Shown in pieces: positions 24,729-34,961 of a stretch of DNA of 64,000 nt. Source of the DNA: Chloroflexota bacterium (GTDB lineage Bacteria > Chloroflexota > Anaerolineae > Anaerolineales > Villigracilaceae). The translations under genes were made by a program, and so were the position numbers. How positions within the stretch are numbered: the first letter of the stretch is position 1; the number at the start of each line of letters is the position of its first letter. The notes below the pieces were generated by a model, which saw only the letters and a list, made by a program, of their open reading frames with translations, was not told where the DNA came from and did not search any database. The stretch spans positions 1 through 64,000 of the forward strand of contig JACRBL010000040.1 of the NCBI GenBank assembly GCA_016234485.1, written 5' to 3'.

Positions 24729-26024
24729 TCACTCATAAAACAACGGAAGCGGCGGGACGGGGAAATCGTCGAACTCGTGCGCGGCCAGAACGGTTTTCAC
24801 CGCGGCGGCCAGTTTTTTCTTATCATTGGCGTAGACGGTAAACAGCGCCTGGCCTTCCTTGATCTTATCGCCGACTTTATGATGGATGACGAAGCCGACC
24901 GAATGATCGAGCGGATCGCCCTTCTTGGCGCGCCCCGCGCCCAAAGCGACGGAGGCCTCCCCGACACTGCGGGCATGGACTCGTTCGAGGTATCCGCTTC
25001 GAGGGGCTTTCACCACTTCGACAAAGGGCGCGCGCGGGAACTTATTGGGATTAACCACATACGAAAGATCGCCGCCCTGCGCCTTGACGAGTTGACGGAA
25101 CTTCGCCAACGCCGAGCCTTTGGCGATGGACTTCTCTACCAGTTTGCGCGCCTTCGCCAGCGAATCGGTCACCTCGCCCAACACGAGCATGTGCGCGGCC
25201 ACGTGCAGGCAGTGTTCGCGGAAATCGGCGGGACCTCCGCCTTGCAAGGTCTCGATGGCTTCGCGGACTTCGAGCGAGTTGCCCACGGCGCATCCGAGCG
25301 GCTGATTCATGTCGGAGATGAGCGCCACCACTTTGCGTCCCGCGAGTTCGCCAATTTTCACCATCAGGTCGGCCAGTTCATGCGCGTCTTTAAGATTCTG
25401 CATGAACGCGCCGTTGCCCACTTTCACATCCAACACCACGGCATGCGCGCCGCCCGCGATCTTCTTGCTCATCACGGACGAGGCAATCAGCGGAATGGAC
25501 TGCACCGTGCCGGTCACATCGCGCAGGGCGTAGAGTTTGCCGTCGGCGGGCGCGAGGTCTTTCGACTGGCCGCACAGAACCAGCCCGATCTTCTTTAATT
25601 GTTTCTCAAACTCCTCGGTGGTCAAATCCACGCGATAGCCTGGGATGGCTTCCATCTTATCGAGCGTGCCGCCGCTGAAGCCGAGTCCACGCCCCGACAT
25701 TTTACCAACGGGCAGTCCGCAGGCCGCGACGGCAGGCAGAACCACCAGCGAAGTCTTATCGCCCACGCCGCCCGTGGAGTGCTTGTCCACTGCGATCTTC
25801 ACCACGTCCGACATATCCAGCACTTCGCCCGAATGCGCGATGGCAAGGGTCAGGTCGGTGGTCTCGCGCGGGGTCATGCCGTTCAACAACACGGCCATCG
25901 CCCAAGCCGCGGCCTGATAATCGGGGACGCGCCCCGTGGCGATACCGTTCACGAAAAAGCGGATTTCTTCGCGGGTCAATTCTCCCTTGTCGCGTTTTTT
26001 GATGATGATGTCTACTGCTCGCAT
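24729..26024 (-). CDS. pdp: Pyrimidine-nucleoside (thymidine) phosphorylase
   Basis: A 431-residue enzyme that phosphorolyses uridine, thymidine and deoxyuridine to the base plus (deoxy)ribose 1-phosphate. The signature 'KHSTGGVGDKTSL' (phosphate/thymidine site) is near residue 80, followed by 'GKMSGRGLGFSGGTLDKME'. Length fits Pdp of Gram-positive type (about 433) as well as DeoA. The start at 26024 (MRAVDI) has GAGGAA upstream. The gene is bracketed by two related GTGCGTCGCACC inverted repeats. Confidence 0.92.
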   Translation of the reverse strand: MRAVDIIIKKRDKGELTREEIRFFVNGIATGRVPDYQAAAWAMAVLLNGMTPRETTDLTLAIAHSGEVLDMSDVVKIAVDKHSTGGVGDKTSLVVLPAVAACGLPVGKMSGRGLGFSGGTLDKMEAIPGYRVDLTTEEFEKQLKKIGLVLCGQSKDLAPADGKLYALRDVTGTVQSIPLIASSVMSKKIAGGAHAVVLDVKVGNGAFMQNLKDAHELADLMVKIGELAGRKVVALISDMNQPLGCAVGNSLEVREAIETLQGGGPADFREHCLHVAAHMLVLGEVTDSLAKARKLVEKSIAKGSALAKFRQLVKAQGGDLSYVVNPNKFPRAPFVEVVKAPRSGYLERVHARSVGEASVALGAGRAKKGDPLDHSVGFVIHHKVGDKIKEGQALFTVYANDKKKLAAAVKTVLAAHEFDDFPVPPLPLFYE

Positions 26025-26068
26025 GGGTTCCTCGATGCGGATTGTAATGCAATTTCCGTGCCAGCGCG

Positions 26069-26123
26069 AGAGCGTCGCACCCGATGGTGGGGATTCACTT
26101 CCCAATTAGGTGCGACGCACCTC
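26069..26123. repeat. GTCGCACC inverted repeat, second element
   Basis: GAGCGTCGCACCCGATGG and TTAGGTGCGACGCACCTCGC arms with a GGGGATTCACTTCCC centre. Related to 24667-24723; together they flank the phosphorylase gene. Confidence 0.6.
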
Positions 26124-26125
26124 GC

Positions 26126-26752
26126 TCACTTTTGCAGACACGCGATCAACTCGCGGACAGAGCCGGCGGGTTCGGCGGGAGTGAGCGCGAGGACGGGGAC
26201 AGACGCGACGACATACAACTCGCGCAATTGATTGTTCATCCAACGGCGCGGGAGGATGCCGATCGCGTTCGGGTCGGACGTCAGCGCCGTGAGCATGTGC
26301 GACGGGCTGACGGCCAGCCGCGCAAATGACGTGACGCTTCGCCCGTCCATTAAGGCGGACTCGAACGCCTTCTGCGTTTCCTCCGCCGACGCGTACGCCC
26401 ACACTTGCGTGGACGGGTTGCCCTGCCCCGCGAAGATCGCCCACGCGGATTCGTCTGTCAGCGCGGCGATGGGGCTGGCGAGCGAGACAACGACGAGGAT
26501 GTCCTCGGCGGCCACTTGGAAGGAGAGTCCCGCCCACCCGTCGGGTTGACCGAGTGAGAGGGAGAGGTCGGGCGAGTCGGAGGTCAGGTTGAGAGTCACA
26601 GAAGAGGAGTCCGCGCAGGCGAAGAGGTCAGATAGAAAAGGTTGCGCGGCAGGGGAGACGGAGACGTTGACGATGGAGGTTGGAGAGGAAGTGGCGGGCG
26701 CGCAGGCAACAAGGAAAGATGAAAGAAGGAAGAGGAGGGCGAGGCGTTTCAT
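26126..26752 (-). CDS. Lipoprotein of substrate-binding-protein type
   Basis: A 208-residue lipoprotein. MKRLALLFLLSSF leads to a clear LVAC lipobox. The mature part (TSIVNVSVSPAAQPFLSDLF, 'WAIFAGQGNPS', 'ILPRRW') resembles PBP-like (phosphate/tungstate-type) periplasmic folds; this is a structural guess, and no transporter genes are adjacent. Its ATG overlaps the TGA of uppP (ATGA), so it is translated from the uppP message. The 3' end approaches the inverted repeat at 26069-26123. Confidence 0.7.
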   Translation of the reverse strand: MKRLALLFLLSSFLVACAPATSSPTSIVNVSVSPAAQPFLSDLFACADSSSVTLNLTSDSPDLSLSLGQPDGWAGLSFQVAAEDILVVVSLASPIAALTDESAWAIFAGQGNPSTQVWAYASAEETQKAFESALMDGRSVTSFARLAVSPSHMLTALTSDPNAIGILPRRWMNNQLRELYVVASVPVLALTPAEPAGSVRELIACLQK

Positions 26753-27558
26753 CGCAGGAAAAGGATGAGCGCGCCGACGACCGCGCAATAAACAGCGAAA
26801 ACGTAGAGCGAGTGTTTGCCGAGGTAGCCGATGAGCCATTTGATGGACAGCCAGCCGACGATCGCCGCGGACGCGAAGCCTGTGAAGAGATATGGAAGGA
26901 AGGCGCGCGTGCCTGTCATTTCGATCACTTTGAGCGACTCGTACGCGCCCGCCGCGAGCAGGATCGGCGCTGACATGAAGAAGGCGAAGCGCGCCGCGGA
27001 GGGACGATCGAGGCCGCGCGCCATGCCGCCCGCGATGGTTGTGCCAGAGCGCGAGGCGCCAGGGAAGAGCGCCAGAACTTGGAAGAAGCCGACGGCGAGG
27101 GCGTCCCACCAGTTGGCCGATTCGAGTTTGCGGTTGCGCGCACCGAAACGTTCCACCAGGGCAAGCAAAGCCGCGGACATGAGCAGGCGGAGACCCGCCT
27201 GTAAAAGCGCGTCATCGAAGAGGTTTTCGATGATGTCTTTCATGAAGAAGCCGAACACAAGCGCGGGGATGGTGGCGACGATCAACAACCAACCAAGCAG
27301 AGAGTCATGAGTCTCGAATGGTTTTTTGTTCCAGATGCCGAGCAGAAAGGCGCGGGCGACATGGTAGATGTCTTTCCAGAAAAAGACGAGCAGGGCAAAG
27401 ACCGTGCCAAGTTGAACGATGACGTTGAACGCGAAAATTCTTTCGTCGGTGACGCCGAGCAGTTCCTGCCCGATGAGCAGGTGCGCGGTGGACGAGACAG
27501 GAATGAATTCCGTGAGGCCTTGAATAATGCCGAGGAGGAGGGCTTGGAGGAGGGTCAT
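26749..27558 (-). CDS. uppP: Undecaprenyl-diphosphatase
   Basis: A 269-residue BacA/UppP membrane enzyme that recycles the undecaprenyl carrier lipid for peptidoglycan synthesis. The two signatures are intact: 'GLTEFIPVSSTAHL' near residue 15 and 'PGASRSGTTIAGGMARG' near residue 165. About eight transmembrane helices, normal length. It is first of a coupled pair with the small lipoprotein. The upstream spacer (27559-27632) is word-repeat DNA. Confidence 0.95.
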   Translation of the reverse strand: MTLLQALLLGIIQGLTEFIPVSSTAHLLIGQELLGVTDERIFAFNVIVQLGTVFALLVFFWKDIYHVARAFLLGIWNKKPFETHDSLLGWLLIVATIPALVFGFFMKDIIENLFDDALLQAGLRLLMSAALLALVERFGARNRKLESANWWDALAVGFFQVLALFPGASRSGTTIAGGMARGLDRPSAARFAFFMSAPILLAAGAYESLKVIEMTGTRAFLPYLFTGFASAAIVGWLSIKWLIGYLGKHSLYVFAVYCAVVGALILFLR

Positions 27559-27632
27559 GGGAGGGGGCGAGTTAGGAATTAGGGGTTGCGAGATAGGAGA
27601 TGCGTGTTGCGTATTGCGTAGAGGATGGAGGG
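27559..27632. repeat. Word-repeat spacer (TTAGGAATTAGG / GCGTGTTGCGTATTGCGTAG)
   Basis: Stuttering words without coding potential, using the same ATTGCG/TTGCGTA vocabulary as 14238-14338 on the opposite strand. Confidence 0.6.
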
Positions 27633-28118
27633 TTACGTGGGTTCTTGTGGAGTGGGGACAGGAGCGGGCGGAGGGGTGAAAAGCGCTTTTGTGCTGGGGC
27701 GGAGGAGGATGTATAAGACAGTTACTTCAAGAACGGCAGATAAGAATAGTAACCCAACTGCCTGAATTTTCGACAAGGGAGTATCTATGTTGAGAAATAT
27801 GAGTCCATAAGATGCTTCGGGTGGAAAGATAAATACCAACAATAAAAGTACCGCTACAAACAACAACCCAAATCCAGTGAGGATGATTGTCCAGTTTCTT
27901 GCACTATCTCGTTTATTAATCAGACCAACTGCCAGAGCAAAAAAAATGATCGCGGTGATTAGGGAACCAAAATTCAAGAAATGATCTTTTGCATACCCAA
28001 CAATTTCGATTGCGAACTCAATAACATCGAAAAAGCCCAATAAGCCAAGCCAAATCACCACGAGTTTAAGTGCGAGTGGAAGTTGTCGAAAACCAATTTT
28101 GGGAGTTGAGTCGGTCAT
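27633..28118 (-). CDS. Four-helix membrane protein, tandem paralogue B
   Basis: A 161-residue AT-rich membrane protein with about four hydrophobic helices and a Pro-rich tail (FTPPPAPVPTPQEP). Its first 18 residues (MTDSTPKIGFRQLPLALK) are nearly the same as those of the gene just upstream, and both share 'YILLRPSTKALFTP' near the end, so the two arose by tandem duplication. The start overlaps the upstream stop by ATGA. The family is not known to me. Confidence 0.7.
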   Translation of the reverse strand: MTDSTPKIGFRQLPLALKLVVIWLGLLGFFDVIEFAIEIVGYAKDHFLNFGSLITAIIFFALAVGLINKRDSARNWTIILTGFGLLFVAVLLLLVFIFPPEASYGLIFLNIDTPLSKIQAVGLLFLSAVLEVTVLYILLRPSTKALFTPPPAPVPTPQEPT

Positions 28119-28597
28119 TTTGCCTCCTGTTGAGCGACATCAAGCGACGAAACAGGTTGAGGGGTGAAAAGCGCTTTGGCGCTGGGGCGGAGGAGAATGT
28201 AGAGGAGAATCGCGTTGAAAACAAGATTCAAGATTAACGAAACCGCCATTTGAGATTGTGAAAGAGGAACGCGAGTAAATATCAAACCGAAAGTATACGG
28301 CCCTTTAGCATATCCCAAAACTATCAAAGCCAAACTGATAGCCCTAATTAAAGTACCCAAACCAACAAAAATGCTACACCAAATTCTTGAACTATTTTGT
28401 TTGTTAACCAATCCATTTGCCAATCCAAAATATATCCAAAAACCGACTGCATTTCCCAAGTTTATTTGAAACGCAGTGAAGGCTGGCAGTAGAAGACCAA
28501 TTAAAAAAGACAAACTCCTAAAATACGTCCACACCACCACAAATTTCAACGCGGGCGGGAATTGTCGAAAACCGATTTTGGGAGTTGTGTCGGTCAT
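28115..28597 (-). CDS. Four-helix membrane protein, tandem paralogue A
   Basis: A 160-residue membrane protein, sister of the downstream gene: same start (MTDTTPKIGFRQFPPALK) and end (YILLRPSAKALFTP), with a diverged middle. Seven bases separate it from tgt upstream, so tgt and both paralogues form one reverse-strand transcript. Base composition is AT-richer than tgt, suggesting later arrival. No function can be assigned. Confidence 0.7.
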   Translation of the reverse strand: MTDTTPKIGFRQFPPALKFVVVWTYFRSLSFLIGLLLPAFTAFQINLGNAVGFWIYFGLANGLVNKQNSSRIWCSIFVGLGTLIRAISLALIVLGYAKGPYTFGLIFTRVPLSQSQMAVSLILNLVFNAILLYILLRPSAKALFTPQPVSSLDVAQQEAK

Positions 28598-28603
28598 ATC
28601 ACC

Positions 28604-29865
<1,262 letters not shown>

Positions 29866-29866
29866 G

Positions 29867-31099
29867 TTAACTAACAGTTGCAAACAGACATTTCAAATAC
29901 GCCCCTTCTTTAAAACGGATCGGATGATCGAGCGCGTGCGCGGTGCGTTCGATCTCGGTCAACTTGCGCCCCGCTTCTTTCGCGGACTGGTGAACGGATT
30001 CGAAAAACGATTCGGCGTCCACGCGGCTGGAGCAGGAGGCCTGTACCAACGTGCCGCCGTGACGTAAAACGCCTAAACCAAGATGAGTCAGTTTGCGATA
30101 GGCGGATAGCGCAACCGCGATTTGCTTTTCGCTTTGGGCGAACATGGGCGGGTCGAGGATCACCACATCGAAGAGACGGTTTTGCGACGCCATGCGCGCC
30201 AACACCTCAAAGGCATCTTCGGCGATCGTTTCGTGAGGCGCGGTCAACTTGTTATACGCCATGTTGCGGAGCGCGGACTCGAGGGCGGGCGCGCTGACGT
30301 CCACGCTGACGATTCCTTTTGCGCCGCCGCGCGCCGCGTAGACGGAAAATCCGCCCGTGTAGGCAAATATGTTGAGGACAGATTTATTTTTGGAGAGTTT
30401 TTCCACCCTGGCGCGGTTGTCGCGTTGATCGAGGAAGAAACCAGTCTTCTGCCCGTGGATGGGATCAGACTCAAAGGTGAGTCCATTCTCGCGAAACAGG
30501 ATCAGGCTCGGGGGAGTCGGATGCGTGAGGGTCATCCCGTCGTGGAGTCCGTGCAGGAGGTCAGTCTGTTTTTCAAGCGAGCGGTTGAGTCGTAGAATCA
30601 AATGCGTTGACGGGTTGACCTGCGCGAGCGCATCGCAAAATTGTTTGAGGTGGGGAATCCAGGCGGGGGTGTAAAGTTTTAGGACGAGCGTGTCGGCGTA
30701 GCGGTCGAGGACGAGGCCGGGCAGACCGTCGTTCTCGCCGTGGACGAGGCGGTAGCCCGTGGTGTTTTGTTTTTCGAGCGGGGCGCGCAGTTGCGCGGCG
30801 CTGACGAGTTTTTCTTGGAACCAGTCGGCGTTGATGGTTGCGGGTTCGCGGGCTTGCAGGATGCGGACGCGGATCGGGGAGGCGGGGTCGTACAGGCCAA
30901 TCGCTAGAAAGCGGCGCTTGTCGTCGAAGATGACAGCGAGGTCGCCCGCCGCGCCCGCGTGGCTTTGCTCGGTGATGGACTGATCGAAAACCCACGGATG
31001 CCCCTGCCGCAGGGCGCGTTCCGCAGGCGCGCTGATGCGCAACGCGATCCGTTTTGCGGAGGGCGCGGGGAGTTGGGCGAGGGATGAGGTGAAATCCAT
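29867..31099 (-). CDS. rlmI: PUA-domain 23S rRNA cytosine methyltransferase (RlmI-like)
   Basis: A 410-residue class I SAM methyltransferase. An N-terminal PUA domain (about 15-90, 'GHPWVFDQSI') is followed by an EEHEE-type linker domain and the Rossmann domain: 'QKTGFFLDQRDNR', 'NIFAYTGGFSVYAARGG' (SAM loop), 'VILDPPMF' (catalytic DPP) and 'LVQASCSSR'. E. coli RlmI makes m5C1962 of 23S rRNA; the exact target here is inferred. It begins just downstream of the DUF2891 gene on the same strand, separated by nine bases. Confidence 0.88.
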   Translation of the reverse strand: MDFTSSLAQLPAPSAKRIALRISAPAERALRQGHPWVFDQSITEQSHAGAAGDLAVIFDDKRRFLAIGLYDPASPIRVRILQAREPATINADWFQEKLVSAAQLRAPLEKQNTTGYRLVHGENDGLPGLVLDRYADTLVLKLYTPAWIPHLKQFCDALAQVNPSTHLILRLNRSLEKQTDLLHGLHDGMTLTHPTPPSLILFRENGLTFESDPIHGQKTGFFLDQRDNRARVEKLSKNKSVLNIFAYTGGFSVYAARGGAKGIVSVDVSAPALESALRNMAYNKLTAPHETIAEDAFEVLARMASQNRLFDVVILDPPMFAQSEKQIAVALSAYRKLTHLGLGVLRHGGTLVQASCSSRVDAESFFESVHQSAKEAGRKLTEIERTAHALDHPIRFKEGAYLKCLFATVS

Positions 31100-31108
31100 G
31101 TGGAGGAA

Positions 31109-32110
31109 TTAAATGGGATGAAGCATATACACCGCGAACGACGCCAGCCAATGCTCGCCGCCATAATGACCCGACGCGACATTCGCGAGACCCTCGCGGG
31201 CGTGACTCTGCGCGGACGCGTTCAACGCCACTCGATGCGCGTCCCCCTCGGGCAGAGTGGACGCGACGCGATCCATGCACCAGGCGCGGCTGAGGTTGAG
31301 TCCGTCGAGGTGGACGAGTTGCAGGTCGCTTCGGTCGGAGACAAAGGCTGGGGTCAGCAACCCCGCTGGGAGGTCGGGGAGGAAGCGGTGAAACCAGTCC
31401 GCGAATTCGGCGGGAGGCAGGACGCGCGTCATCAGGTCGGCTTCGATCAGGGACGGGGAGAGGAAGTCGTTGCCGCCTGGCTCGAACGCGGCGGGGATAT
31501 TTTCGTCGCGGGAGAAGTAATCCAAACTGCGGCGCACGAGCAGGGACTCGAGTTCGGCGTGTTTGGCGGCGCGGGCGTAATCGAGTGCGAAGGCCAGACC
31601 AAAGGCGGTGTTGGCGTGTGTGCCCACGCGGATGGGATAGGTCTGCTTGGGGAGGAAATCGAGATAGCCGCGTACGATGACGTCCACCAGCGGACGGAGA
31701 TTCCGCGACCAGTCCGCCGCGTCGTGGTCGGAGGAGGCGGTGAGTTCCTCGGCCAGTTTGAGCAGCCACGTCCAGCGGTAGGTGCGCTCGAACGAACGGC
31801 GGTTCGGCGCGTGGAAGTAGTCGGCTTCCTTTTGCAGATTGGACTCGGTGAGATTGCCCGCCAGCGCGGCGCGGATTTCGTCGGCCTTCGGCAGATTGGG
31901 GAAGAGACGCAGGAGACGCGCCAGCATCCAATGCCCGTGGACGGAGGAGTGCCAGTCGAAACAGCCGTAAAAAGCGGGATGCAAGGCGCGCGGCGATTGG
32001 ATGTCCGCGGGGCTGTTGAGGACGAGCCCTGGCGCGTTGGGATATTCACGCGTGATGCCTGACAGGGCGAGGTCCGCGAAGAGGGAGGCGCGGGAGAGGG
32101 TGAGGGTCAT
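31109..32110 (-). CDS. DUF2891 family protein
   Basis: A 333-residue soluble protein matching DUF2891, an alpha-toroid-like family of unknown function. Family landmarks are 'HPAFYGCFDWHSSVHGHWML' at about 45-64, 'RTYRWTWLLKL', 'FEPGGNDFLSPSL' and 'ASGHYGGEHWLASFA' near the C-terminus; the conserved His/Trp/Asp residues suggest an enzyme. The start at 32110 is preferred over a longer frame that runs into word-repeat DNA; a TATAAT box eight bases upstream and no Shine-Dalgarno site indicate a leaderless message. Confidence 0.85.
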   Translation of the reverse strand: MTLTLSRASLFADLALSGITREYPNAPGLVLNSPADIQSPRALHPAFYGCFDWHSSVHGHWMLARLLRLFPNLPKADEIRAALAGNLTESNLQKEADYFHAPNRRSFERTYRWTWLLKLAEELTASSDHDAADWSRNLRPLVDVIVRGYLDFLPKQTYPIRVGTHANTAFGLAFALDYARAAKHAELESLLVRRSLDYFSRDENIPAAFEPGGNDFLSPSLIEADLMTRVLPPAEFADWFHRFLPDLPAGLLTPAFVSDRSDLQLVHLDGLNLSRAWCMDRVASTLPEGDAHRVALNASAQSHAREGLANVASGHYGGEHWLASFAVYMLHPI

Positions 32111-32356
32111 GGGAGGGATTATAACCTTGGGAGTATGGGACACGGATGACACGGATTTCACGGATTCAATAAAACGTTTTAAAAATCCGTGTACTCCGAG
32201 AAATCCGCGTCCAAAAAAGATTTTAAGGAACAACCTCCAAGCGGTGCAATGGCATTTTTCCACAGTTTACATTTGCATTTTTGACAAGCAGAAAATCGCG
32301 TTCATCCACAGTGGGTAATTTATAATCACCAAAACAGTATCCACTCGGAGAACAAG
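32111..32356. other. Divergent promoter region with word repeats
   Basis: The 246-bp spacer between divergent genes holds, near 32115, the TATAAT of the leaderless reverse gene; stuttering words (GACACGGATGACACGGATT, 32140-32165); and TATAAT at 32321-32326 for the forward gene, whose ATG at 32357 follows CGGAGAA. No ORF of note. Confidence 0.55.
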
Positions 32357-34465
32357 ATGAGCCTCAATCAAAATCGCGCAAGCGCATTGTTAAACATGGT
32401 GACAAGCGACGGGGAAACGCCGACCGCGTCCACGGGACGAATCCGCTGGCAATTGTTCCTGACCAGCTTCATCATTTTGTTCTTTGAGCTTGTCTGCATC
32501 CGCTGGTTGCCTGCCTATGTCCGCTTTTTGGGATATTTCATGAACTTCATCATGCTGGCCGCGTTTTTGGGGATTGGCGCGGGCATCATGGTCTCGCGGC
32601 GCGAAAAATTACGCCTGCCCGATTTCTTCGTGTGGTTATTCCTGCTCGTTACAGTGGCGCGGCTGGCGCAATTTGAACTCTACCTGCCGTCCACGCAGGT
32701 GCTTTATTACGTGGCGGGCGAAAAAGTGGCTCCGCCCGAAAACGCCATCGTCTTGCCAGTGATCTTCTTTTTGGTGGCCTTTAGTTTCATGATTTTGGCG
32801 CGTCCGCTGGGAAAAATGCTGAGGGAACTGCCGCCGCTCCAAGCCTACACGCTCGATATTCTCGGAAGCCTGGCGGGCATCGCCGCGTTTTTTGTGATGT
32901 CCTATTTCTCCCTGCCGCCGTATGTCTGGTTCCTGGTTTTGACCGTCCTCGTCCTGTTCACCCTGCCGCGCGGAAAGTGGGCGGCCGCGCTCCCGTTCGC
33001 GGTGGGCGCGCTGGCCATCGTCTACGGGGTCGGACTCGGAAGCCAGTGGTCGCCGTACTATCGCATCCAGGTGAACCAAAGCGACACGGGCGATTACATG
33101 ATCAACGTCAACAACGTCGGTCATCAGGTGGCCTCCCAATTCACGAAAAAGGAAAATTTCTATTTCAGGGTCTACGACCTGTTTGGCGACAAGGCCTTCA
33201 AACGCGTCCTCGTGCTGGGATCTGGCACGGGGTCCGACGTGGCGATCGCGCTCCACTACGGCGCGGAGGCTGTGGACGCGGTGGAGATCGACCCCGTGAT
33301 CCATCAACTCGGAATTGACCTGCATCCCGACCGTCCATACGACGATCCGCGCGTGCGCGTCTTCATCAACGACGGGCGCTCTTTCCTGCGCAACTCCGCG
33401 GAAAAATATGACCTGATCGTGTTTGCCCTGCCCGATTCGCTTACCCTCACTTCGAGCTATTCCAGCCTGCGCCTGGAAAGTTTTCTGCTCACCACAGACG
33501 CCATCGAGAGCGCGGGTCACCTGCTCACCGATGACGGCCTGATCGTGCTTTACAACTATTACCGACAGGACTTCCTCGTCCGCAAACTGGCGGGGATGGT
33601 GGACACCGCCCTCGGCTCGCCTCCGTACGTGACCACATACGGACTCTACGGCCGCGCCGCGGTCATCGTCGGCGGGCCGCGGCTCTCGCAACTGGATCCC
33701 GCGCTCAACGTCCCGTATTCCGAAGCGGGCGTGGACATCCCTCCCACCGCGATGGGATTCCAACTTCCCATCATCGGCCACGGACGAATGAGCGTGGATA
33801 CCTCCCAAGCGCTCGCCACCGACGATTGGCCGTTCGTCTACATGCCCGTGCCAACCATCCCAACTCTCTATATCCAGGCGTTGGCGGTCATCCTGATCCT
33901 TTCGGGGCTGATGCTGGCGGTCGTCGCGCCGCGCGCCATCCTGGCGCGCTTCGACTGGCACTTCTTCCTACTCGGCGTCGCGTTCATGTTGCTTGAGACG
34001 CGCAGTCTCGTGACATTTGGCCTGCTCTTCGGCAACACGTGGATGGTGAACTCGCTGGTGTTCTTCGCCATCCTGAGCAGTGTCCTGCTGGCGATCCTGT
34101 TCAACGCCCGCTTCAAGATGACGCGCATCTGGATTTTGTATGTCCTGTTGTTCGTGTTCCTTGCGCTGAATTATTTCCTCCCGCTCGATACCCTGCTGGG
34201 AATCTCATCCCCCGCCCTGCGGTATGGACTGGCGAGCCTGCTGACCTTTGCGCCCATCTTCTGCGCCAACGTGGTCTTCAGCCACTCCTTCCGCGACAGC
34301 CTCGCGGCCGATATCGCCTTCGCGTCCAACCTGCTGGGGGCGATGATCGGCGGCATGTTCGAATACGTCTCGCTCGCGCTGGGATACCAGGCTTTGCTGT
34401 TGTTCGTTCTTGCGTTTTATGTCTTCGCGTATCTGACTCGCAATAGGAATCGAGTGATGGCTTGA
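32357..34465 (+). CDS. Membrane-embedded spermidine-synthase-like protein
   Basis: A 702-residue fusion. About six to seven transmembrane helices (residues about 33-240) precede a soluble Rossmann methyltransferase/polyamine-synthase fold (about 240-450) with the nucleotide loop 'VLVLGSGTGSDVAIALHYGA' and the acidic 'VDAVEIDPV'; about seven more helices follow (500-695). 'MINVNNVGHQ' resembles the substrate-binding strand of spermidine synthases. Such membrane forms are annotated as spermidine synthases, but polyamine synthesis is rarely shown. CGGAGAA precedes the ATG. No speD or speA is nearby. Confidence 0.75.
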   Translation: MSLNQNRASALLNMVTSDGETPTASTGRIRWQLFLTSFIILFFELVCIRWLPAYVRFLGYFMNFIMLAAFLGIGAGIMVSRREKLRLPDFFVWLFLLVTVARLAQFELYLPSTQVLYYVAGEKVAPPENAIVLPVIFFLVAFSFMILARPLGKMLRELPPLQAYTLDILGSLAGIAAFFVMSYFSLPPYVWFLVLTVLVLFTLPRGKWAAALPFAVGALAIVYGVGLGSQWSPYYRIQVNQSDTGDYMINVNNVGHQVASQFTKKENFYFRVYDLFGDKAFKRVLVLGSGTGSDVAIALHYGAEAVDAVEIDPVIHQLGIDLHPDRPYDDPRVRVFINDGRSFLRNSAEKYDLIVFALPDSLTLTSSYSSLRLESFLLTTDAIESAGHLLTDDGLIVLYNYYRQDFLVRKLAGMVDTALGSPPYVTTYGLYGRAAVIVGGPRLSQLDPALNVPYSEAGVDIPPTAMGFQLPIIGHGRMSVDTSQALATDDWPFVYMPVPTIPTLYIQALAVILILSGLMLAVVAPRAILARFDWHFFLLGVAFMLLETRSLVTFGLLFGNTWMVNSLVFFAILSSVLLAILFNARFKMTRIWILYVLLFVFLALNYFLPLDTLLGISSPALRYGLASLLTFAPIFCANVVFSHSFRDSLAADIAFASNLLGAMIGGMFEYVSLALGYQALLLFVLAFYVFAYLTRNRNRVMA

Positions 34466-34480
34466 TTACCTAATATTACG

Positions 34481-34557
34481 CGCCCTCACCCTAACCCTCT
34501 CCCGAAGGGAGAGGGGACTCCCTTCCCCCTTTGGGGGAAGGGTTGGGGATGAGGGAA
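34481..34557. terminator. Double hairpin between convergent genes
   Basis: CCCTCTCCC/GGGAGAGGG followed by CCCTTCCCCC/GGGGGAAGGG. It separates the convergent spermidine-synthase-like and DUF2721 genes and belongs to the same C/G-rich hairpin type as 16872 and 51398. Confidence 0.55.
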
Positions 34558-34560
34558 AAC

Positions 34561-34959
34561 TCACCCCTTCATCTCCCCCTCTTCCAATTCTCCCAACAAC
34601 AACTCCAGCGCGCCGACGGAGACTTGCAACTCGCGCAAAGACAGCAACATCGAGAGAATCATCAGGATCAGCGCGGCGGCGAAACTCCACTGTCCGCCCA
34701 CAAGCCAGCCCTCGAACAAGGCGAACATACTGACCACACAAAGTAGTAAACTAGCAACGCCAAGAATCTGCATGTTGCGGATCAGATACACGCGATAACG
34801 CAAATTCGCGATCTGCGCCAACAGGTTCGCGTTTCGATCGGCTTGGTATTTGCCATGCAAATTGCGGATGATGGTCGCGAGCGTGTTGAAGCGATTGGTG
34901 TAGGCCAGCATTAACAAAGTGACGGCAGGGAAAAGAAGTGCGGGAGTGGTAATGTCCAT
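34561..34959 (-). CDS. DUF2721 family membrane protein
   Basis: A 132-residue protein of the DUF2721 family: an N-terminal helix 'TTPALLFPAVTLLMLAYTNRF', a cytoplasmic helical stretch 'NLLAQIANLRYRVYLIRNM' and two C-terminal helices ending in an acidic tail (LLGELEEGEM). Function unknown. It lies two bases downstream of the DUF2255 gene and is presumably cotranscribed. Confidence 0.85.
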   Translation of the reverse strand: MDITTPALLFPAVTLLMLAYTNRFNTLATIIRNLHGKYQADRNANLLAQIANLRYRVYLIRNMQILGVASLLLCVVSMFALFEGWLVGGQWSFAAALILMILSMLLSLRELQVSVGALELLLGELEEGEMKG

Positions 34960-34961
34960 GA

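Noticed and set aside
30573-31931. A 452-codon Arg/Pro-rich reverse frame across the methyltransferase and DUF2891 genes
   Set aside because: It spans two real genes in a different frame and has no family features.
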